Source: JANOMH01 sp031422295
GTDB taxonomy: Bacteria > Pseudomonadota > Alphaproteobacteria > Rhodobacterales > Rhodobacteraceae
DNA length: 64,000 nt
Reading direction: 5' to 3'
Assembly: GCA_031422295.1 (NCBI GenBank)
Contig: JANOQM010000027.1
Location: 3,190-67,189 of the forward strand
Each line of letters opens with the position of its first letter. Positions within the stretch are counted from its first letter, which is position 1. Below the pieces are notes generated by a model. It made no database searches. It worked only from the letters and a program-made list of their open reading frames with translations, and was not told the DNA's origin. The position numbers and the translations under genes were made by a program. Shown here piece by piece: positions 59,896 through 64,000 of this stretch.

Positions 59896-61212
59896 TCAAC
59901 TGCCGGGCTTGTTTCGTTTGGACCGAAGGCCGACAAAGTACTCCAGCCGCTTTTTCAACTCCCGCTCAAACCCGCGATCTACCGGGGTATAATAGTTCCC
60001 ACGTTTCATACCCTCGGGGAAATAATTCTGCCCTGAAAACCCGTCCTCTGCATCGTGGTCATAGGCATAGCCCGCGCCGAACCCCTGTTCCTTCATCAGC
60101 CGGGTCGGGGCAGTCATGATATGGCGGGGTGGCGGTTCTGAACCGGTTTTGCGGGCCGCATCCATCGCCGCCTTGAACGCCACGTAGCCCGCATTCGATT
60201 TCGGCGCGAGCGCGAGATAGGTCACTGCTTGCGCCAAAGCCAATTCGCCCTCGGGTGACCCCAGACGTTCATAGGTTTCCCAGGCCTGCACACAGATCCC
60301 TTGCGCCTGCGGATCGGCCAGCCCGATATCCTCGACCGCCATCCGGGTGATGCGGCGGGCGAGAAAGCGCGGGTCTTCGCCGCCGACCAACATCCGGGCG
60401 AACCAATACAGGGCGGCGTCGGGGTCAGACCCGCGCACGGATTTGTGCAGGGCAGAAATGAGATTATAATGTTCATCCCCAGATTTGTCATATTTGACAG
60501 CCCGTTTCATCAGGCGTGTCGTCAACTGGTCAGTGCTGATTTTGCCGGGCAGTTTCCATGCGCTGACCTGTTCAATCAAGTTCAACACAGCGCGGCCATC
60601 GCCGTCCGCCATGGTCAACAGCGCCTCGCGGGCGGGGCCATCCAATGGCAAGGCGAGGCCAAGGTCCTTTTCGGCGCGTTGAGCCAAGCGTTCCAGATCG
60701 GACAATTCAAGCCGGTTCAGGATGAGAACCTGCGACCGGCTGAGCAGGGCCGCATTCAACTCGAACGACGGGTTTTCGGTAGTGGCGCCAACCAGAATGA
60801 TCGTGCCGTCCTCCATATGCGGCAAAAACCCGTCTTGCTGGGCTTTGTTGAACCGATGGATCTCATCGACGAACAGCAGCGTGCCCCGGCCTTGGCTCCG
60901 GTGCATTTTCGCAGTGTCAAACACCCGGCGCAGATCGGCGATACCGGTGAAAATCGCCGAAATTTGCACGAAATATAGATTGGTCTGGGCGGCCAGAAGG
61001 CGCGCAATCGTGGTCTTGCCCACACCGGGCGGGCCCCAAAGAATAAGCGATGAAAGCGACCCGGCACCCAGCATTGCACCCAACGGGCCTTCGGGACCAA
61101 GCACATGTTCCTGACCAATCACTTCTGGCAATGTAAGCGGCCGCAATCGGTCAGCCAGCGGGCGGGCCGGGGCGGTGGCATCAGATGGATTTTGATCAAA
61201 CAGATCGGGCAT
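59896..61212 (-). CDS. rarA: Replication-associated recombination protein RarA (MgsA)
   Basis: The predicted protein has 438 residues. LWGPPGVGKTTIARLLA (Walker A), LLFVDEIHRFNKAQQD (Walker B) and a sensor arginine region precede the C-terminal MgsA domain (GEDPRFLARRITRMAVEDIG). It acts at stalled replication forks. It leads a minus-strand run with crcB, the pseudouridine synthase and ATP12. It also lies next to the LuxI gene, 53 bases from its stop. Confidence 0.95.
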   Translation of the reverse strand: MPDLFDQNPSDATAPARPLADRLRPLTLPEVIGQEHVLGPEGPLGAMLGAGSLSSLILWGPPGVGKTTIARLLAAQTNLYFVQISAIFTGIADLRRVFDTAKMHRSQGRGTLLFVDEIHRFNKAQQDGFLPHMEDGTIILVGATTENPSFELNAALLSRSQVLILNRLELSDLERLAQRAEKDLGLALPLDGPAREALLTMADGDGRAVLNLIEQVSAWKLPGKISTDQLTTRLMKRAVKYDKSGDEHYNLISALHKSVRGSDPDAALYWFARMLVGGEDPRFLARRITRMAVEDIGLADPQAQGICVQAWETYERLGSPEGELALAQAVTYLALAPKSNAGYVAFKAAMDAARKTGSEPPPRHIMTAPTRLMKEQGFGAGYAYDHDAEDGFSGQNYFPEGMKRGNYYTPVDRGFERELKKRLEYFVGLRSKRNKPGS

Positions 61213-61264
61213 GGGGGCAGAATAGGCCGCCCCCCGGCGATAGAAAACCCTTCAGTAGGCCGCA

Positions 61265-61855
61265 TCAGTTTACTCGAGGCGAAAAATCGATCCAGACAGC
61301 CTGATAATCGATGCCGCCCATGTTCATATTGCGGCCGGCGGCATCCATCTTTAGCTCACACCTAGCGGCCCAACGGTCCCAGTTGGTGGGCAGCAAGGCC
61401 AGCATGCGCCTGATCTTTTCGGTCCGGGACGTGCGCAGCATTTGCAACACCAGACGCATCCGGACCTTTTGGCGGATATTGGCGGGAATATCATGGGCGA
61501 CAAAACCGCGCGTCACCTCCCATGTCCCCTCATCTACCGGAGCATCTGTATAGAGCAGGTCGTCAGGGATGGAATCCAACAAACCCCGTTGGGCGTCACG
61601 GATCATGTAGCTGTAAATGCCGCAGCGGGCAGTTGTTGGGGTCAGACGGACCCCGGCGAGGACACGGCCATCATCGTCATGCACCGCCAGCCAACGCGAG
61701 ACCGGGGTGTCGTACTGGTCAAACTCCATACCCATCGTCTCGGGCAGGTTCCACCTGTTCCGCACAATAAAGGACTCGCGCCGCGCGCGAAGGATATTGG
61801 CAAAAAGTTCGCCATGGTTGTGCATATTGGCGAAAGACAAGGTGGTACTCAGCAT
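61265..61855 (-). CDS. luxI: LuxI-type acyl-homoserine-lactone synthase
   Basis: From ATG 61855, preceded by TGGAG, the protein has 196 residues. The conserved LuxI residues are visible: Arg26, Phe29, Trp35, Glu44, Asp46, Asp49, Arg70, Glu113 and Arg116 (EFDQYD and WEVTRGFV). It makes an N-acyl-homoserine lactone from S-adenosylmethionine and acyl-ACP. The gene lies 62 bases after luxR, in the same direction, so the two are probably co-transcribed. The acyl chain length cannot be read here. Confidence 0.92.
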   Translation of the reverse strand: MLSTTLSFANMHNHGELFANILRARRESFIVRNRWNLPETMGMEFDQYDTPVSRWLAVHDDDGRVLAGVRLTPTTARCGIYSYMIRDAQRGLLDSIPDDLLYTDAPVDEGTWEVTRGFVAHDIPANIRQKVRMRLVLQMLRTSRTEKIRRMLALLPTNWDRWAARCELKMDAAGRNMNMGGIDYQAVWIDFSPRVN

Positions 61856-61917
61856 CGCATTCTCCAGCAAAGGGATTAGGGTCACACAACCCTGCTGGAG
61901 CCATCCGTTTGGAATGG

Positions 61918-62529
61918 TCAGAGCAGCCTATAATCTCTTGCGCGCTGAATTGCCTCGGTTGTGGTCCTGGCCAGAAGGCTGGTTCTTGCCGAGGCGAGAC
62001 GAGCTTTAAGAGCGCTTTCCGAAATCTTCAATCGTGCGGCGGCAGCTGCATGACGATCCCCTTCGGCAATGCACCGCAGGGCTTCTACTTGGGCTTTAGT
62101 CAAGGATTTCGGGGGTTCGGTGATATTGTGAAGCTGGTTGATCAGGCTCGCAAACTCTTCGATCTCGAGGTCAGTAAACTCCCGGTCCGCGCGACAAGCC
62201 GACGCTATGGTGCGCGACTTCATCGGGCCGACGGAAACCGCCAACCCGTAGACCATACCAAACGCCCGCGCCTGTCCGAGGATGTCGAACGGGTCCGGGA
62301 TGTCAATTTCGCTCCATCTTGAAGTACCAATCCGACTGAACCCCCAGGCGATAATCGGATCGCGTAGCGCATAAGCCTCCTCTGTATAACGATCGGTCCA
62401 ACCTTGCGGGAAAGTCTGGTAGTGCAAGAGCGGCAAAGCAAAGCGGATGTGAAGCGCAAAGAAAAATCCGCCAGGCACCATTCGGGCCAATCTTCTTGTG
62501 TGCAGATCGATTCCAGACCTCAGTGACAT
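61918..62529 (-). CDS. luxR: LuxR-type quorum-sensing regulator
   Basis: From ATG 62529, preceded by AAAGGAC, the protein has 203 residues. The autoinducer-binding residues Trp44, Tyr48, Asp57, Pro58 and Trp72 correspond at a constant offset of 13 to LuxR Trp57, Tyr61, Asp70, Pro71 and Trp85. The C-terminal LuxR helix-turn-helix (LTKAQVEALRCIAEGD, LKISESALKARL) is intact. The frame opens 69 bases earlier. It would sense the lactone made by the adjacent LuxI. Confidence 0.92.
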   Translation of the reverse strand: MSLRSGIDLHTRRLARMVPGGFFFALHIRFALPLLHYQTFPQGWTDRYTEEAYALRDPIIAWGFSRIGTSRWSEIDIPDPFDILGQARAFGMVYGLAVSVGPMKSRTIASACRADREFTDLEIEEFASLINQLHNITEPPKSLTKAQVEALRCIAEGDRHAAAAARLKISESALKARLASARTSLLARTTTEAIQRARDYRLL

Positions 62530-62608
62530 ATGTCCTTTTAGACAAGTTGCATCAAACACAGTCAACTTTAAATTGTAGTGCAGTTGGGGTGATTCCAAGG
62601 GCTTAGTT

Positions 62609-62770
62609 ATGCAAGCGCGCGATACCGACGTGGAAAATAGATTAAATTGTCTTGAACCGCTGCAATTGGCGGAATTGCTGGATTTTGTGCTGCCGAATCG
62701 GCTGCTTAACGAAACTGACGATGGCCCAGTTGATTCGGGCCAAGGGGCCGAAAATTCTCTAAAGCATTAA
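62609..62770 (+). CDS. Predicted small protein divergent from luxR
   Basis: ATG 62609 to TAA 62768-62770 encodes 53 residues. CAAGGG lies nine bases before the ATG. The middle is leucine-rich (LEPLQLAELLDFVLPNRLL), able to form an amphipathic helix, and the C-terminus is acidic and polar. No family is recognised. Its start is 79 bases from the luxR ATG, so the two share a divergent promoter region. It is too short for certainty and could be a chance frame. Confidence 0.4.
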   Translation: MQARDTDVENRLNCLEPLQLAELLDFVLPNRLLNETDDGPVDSGQGAENSLKH

Positions 62771-62803
62771 CCAAGAATTAATTTATCTATCGCACGATAA
62801 TGA

Positions 62804-62831
62804 AAAAGCCCCGCGGCAAAACGGGGCTTTT
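62804..62831 (-). terminator. Terminator of the rpoA-rplQ operon
   Basis: AAAAGCCCCG (62804-62813) pairs with CGGGGCTTTT (62822-62831). On the minus strand it follows rplQ and continues into a T-run. Confidence 0.93.
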
Positions 62832-62881
62832 GTGGTTTTGACCGATGCCCTGTTAGGCGGCCGATCTGTGGGTTTTCAGCC

Positions 62882-63307
62882 TTACTCGACTGTCAGCATC
62901 TCGGCTTCAGCCTCGACCCGGGCTTTGTCTGCAGCACCCTTGGCGCTGGTGTCACGGTCAACAAATTCGATAATCGCCATCGGCGCCATATCACCATAGC
63001 GGAACCCGGCCTTCAGCACGCGGACATAACCGCCCTGCCGGTCTTTGTAGCGGGGCCCAAGGATGTCGAACAGTTTGACGACATACATATCCTGCTTTAA
63101 CGCAGCTGCAGCTTGACGCCGCGCGTGCAGATCGCCGCGCTTACCCAGCGTGATCAGCTTTTCCACGATGCGGCGCAGGTCTTTCGCCTTGGGCAGGGTG
63201 GTCTTGATCTGTTCATGTTCAATCAGCGAACCGGCCATGTTGGCGAACAGCGCTTTGCGGTGTTCGTGGGTCCGGTTCAGTTTACGGTAGCCCGCTCCGT
63301 GACGCAT
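62882..63307 (-). CDS. rplQ: 50S ribosomal protein L17
   Basis: This 141-residue protein lies at the polypeptide exit tunnel. RHGAGYRKLNRTHEHRKALF and LKAGFRYGDMAPMAIIEFVD are family segments. A C-terminal tail of about 25 acidic residues is typical of alphaproteobacteria. It is downstream of rpoA and followed by a strong terminator. Confidence 0.97.
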   Translation of the reverse strand: MRHGAGYRKLNRTHEHRKALFANMAGSLIEHEQIKTTLPKAKDLRRIVEKLITLGKRGDLHARRQAAAALKQDMYVVKLFDILGPRYKDRQGGYVRVLKAGFRYGDMAPMAIIEFVDRDTSAKGAADKARVEAEAEMLTVE

Positions 63308-63399
63308 TTTAAGTCTCCTAAGTGCTTTGTGCTTTGTGCAGCGGTCTGATGCGTGTCAGCCGCATTATTGGGGCGGGATTGCCCGGTCTGTCAGGGGGT

Positions 63400-63420
63400 G
63401 GATGGGCAGATTGCCCATCC
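63400..63420. repeat. REP-like palindrome between rpoA and rplQ
   Basis: GGATGGGCA (63400-63408) pairs with TGCCCATCC (63412-63420) and is followed by TACG. It resembles the other GGGN palindromes with CTTAC-type tails in the window. It is in the 120-base gap of an otherwise tight ribosomal operon, eight bases from the rpoA stop. Confidence 0.65.
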
Positions 63421-63427
63421 TACGTGA

Positions 63428-64000
63428 TCAAAAGGCGTCTTCGAACTTTTTCGCCAGGTCTTCGATGTTATCTGGCGGCCAATCCTCGACATCCATACCC
63501 AGATGCAGGCCCATGCCTGACAGCACTTCCTTGATCTCGTTCAGGGATTTGCGGCCAAAGTTCGGGGTCCGCAGCATCTCGGCTTCGGTTTTCTGGATAA
63601 GATCGCCGATGTAGACGATATTGTCGTTCTTCAGGCAGTTGGCGGACCGGACGCTCAGTTCCAGTTCGTCGACTTTCTTCAACAGCAGCGGGTTGAATTC
63701 CAGACCATCGTCGATGGACCCGGCACCAGCCGCTTCGGGCTCGTCAAAGTTCACGAAGATCGACAGCTGGTCCTGAATGATCCGGGCAGCATAAGCCACC
63801 GCATCATCGGGCGTCAGCGAGCCGTCAGTCTCAACCTTCATCGTCAGCCGGTCATAGTCGAGCACCTGGCCCTCGCGGGTGGGTTGCACTTCGTAGCTGA
63901 CTTTCTTGACCGGGGAATAGATCGCATCGATGGCAATCATGCCGATCGGCGCATCCTCGGGCTTGTTCTTGTCGGCGGCGACATAGCCTTTGCCGGTATT
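63428..64000 (-). CDS. rpoA: DNA-directed RNA polymerase subunit alpha, C-terminal part
   Basis: The frame runs from the right edge to a stop at 63428, so only about 190 C-terminal residues are in the window. The N-terminal-domain dimer end (EVQPTREGQVLDYDRLTMKV) is followed by the linker and the alpha C-terminal domain, with LKNDNIVYIGDLIQKTEAEM and LRTPNFGRKSLNEIKEVL. The C-terminal domain binds UP elements and activators. It is upstream of rplQ. Confidence 0.96.
   Translation of the reverse strand, partial: NTGKGYVAADKNKPEDAPIGMIAIDAIYSPVKKVSYEVQPTREGQVLDYDRLTMKVETDGSLTPDDAVAYAARIIQDQLSIFVNFDEPEAAGAGSIDDGLEFNPLLLKKVDELELSVRSANCLKNDNIVYIGDLIQKTEAEMLRTPNFGRKSLNEIKEVLSGMGLHLGMDVEDWPPDNIEDLAKKFEDAF

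Noticed and set aside
62530..62600. TTGACT and a TCTAAA-like box upstream of luxR
   Set aside because: The spacing would place the transcript start at or near the ATG. It could mean a leaderless transcript, but one imperfect match is not enough to list a promoter.
1..64000. CRISPR arrays, prophage, insertion sequences, or an integrative element
   Set aside because: No regularly spaced repeats, transposase, integrase, capsid or conjugation gene was seen. The repeats found are dispersed palindromes or a single pair.

Overview
The window is high-GC DNA from an alphaproteobacterium, most likely a member of the Rhodobacteraceae (Roseobacter group). This rests on several family-level signs seen together: a split F0 ATP synthase operon with both b and b' subunits, a BztABCD/AapJQMP-type amino-acid transporter, MipZ, ATP12, an AraC/methyltransferase Ada variant, and the ffh-rpsP-rimM-trmD-rplS-rpmE and rpmH-rnpA-yidD / yidC-engB-argB neighbourhoods. 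No phage, plasmid, insertion sequence or CRISPR array was seen.

Layout. 1-790: edge fragment and a gene-free stretch with short repeats. 791-5748: a hypothetical protein, adenosine kinase, endonuclease III, Ada-like repair regulator, OmpA-like lipoprotein and an FCD-type regulator. 5749-8416: repeats, then the atpI-B-E-X-F operon on the minus strand. 8568-14704: an accessory zone with an ArsR regulator, a LysR/EamA pair, a RidA remnant, an AraC gene lacking a normal start, an NTF2-like gene broken by an amber codon, and a CrtA-like gene bracketed by near-identical repeats. 14860-21132: the translation and secretion block. 21238-24575: a DEAD-box helicase, MipZ and a membrane protein. 24661-40079: a large divergent carbohydrate locus. 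40175-44000: tRNA-Arg, a histidine kinase and a flavoprotein/TVP38 pair. 44178-51957: rpmH-rnpA-yidD, a degenerate GGDEF-EAL protein, yidC-engB-argB and two coupled small genes. 52036-57521: the amino-acid ABC transporter. 57735-61212: ATP12, a pseudouridine synthase, CrcB and RarA. 61265-62529: a LuxI/LuxR quorum-sensing pair. 62882-64000: rplQ and partial rpoA.

How the genes work together. The most interesting region is 24661-40079. A SorC/DeoR-type regulator sits between two divergent arms. The minus arm encodes a YihT/LacD-like aldolase, a ROK kinase fused to a second P-loop kinase domain, a DhnA-type aldolase, a Gfo/Idh oxidoreductase, a D-lyxose-isomerase-like cupin and a PfkB kinase. 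The plus arm encodes a ribose-type ABC importer, a second PfkB kinase, a second Gfo/Idh oxidoreductase, a xylose-isomerase-like TIM barrel, an alpha/beta hydrolase and a ribulose-phosphate-epimerase-like protein. A YihS-like isomerase gene faces its end. I do not recognise this combination as a characterised pathway, and the substrate cannot be read from sequence alone. Candidate models (sulfoquinovose, allose/psicose-type sugars, or an oxidation-elimination route for glycosides) are given as separate findings.
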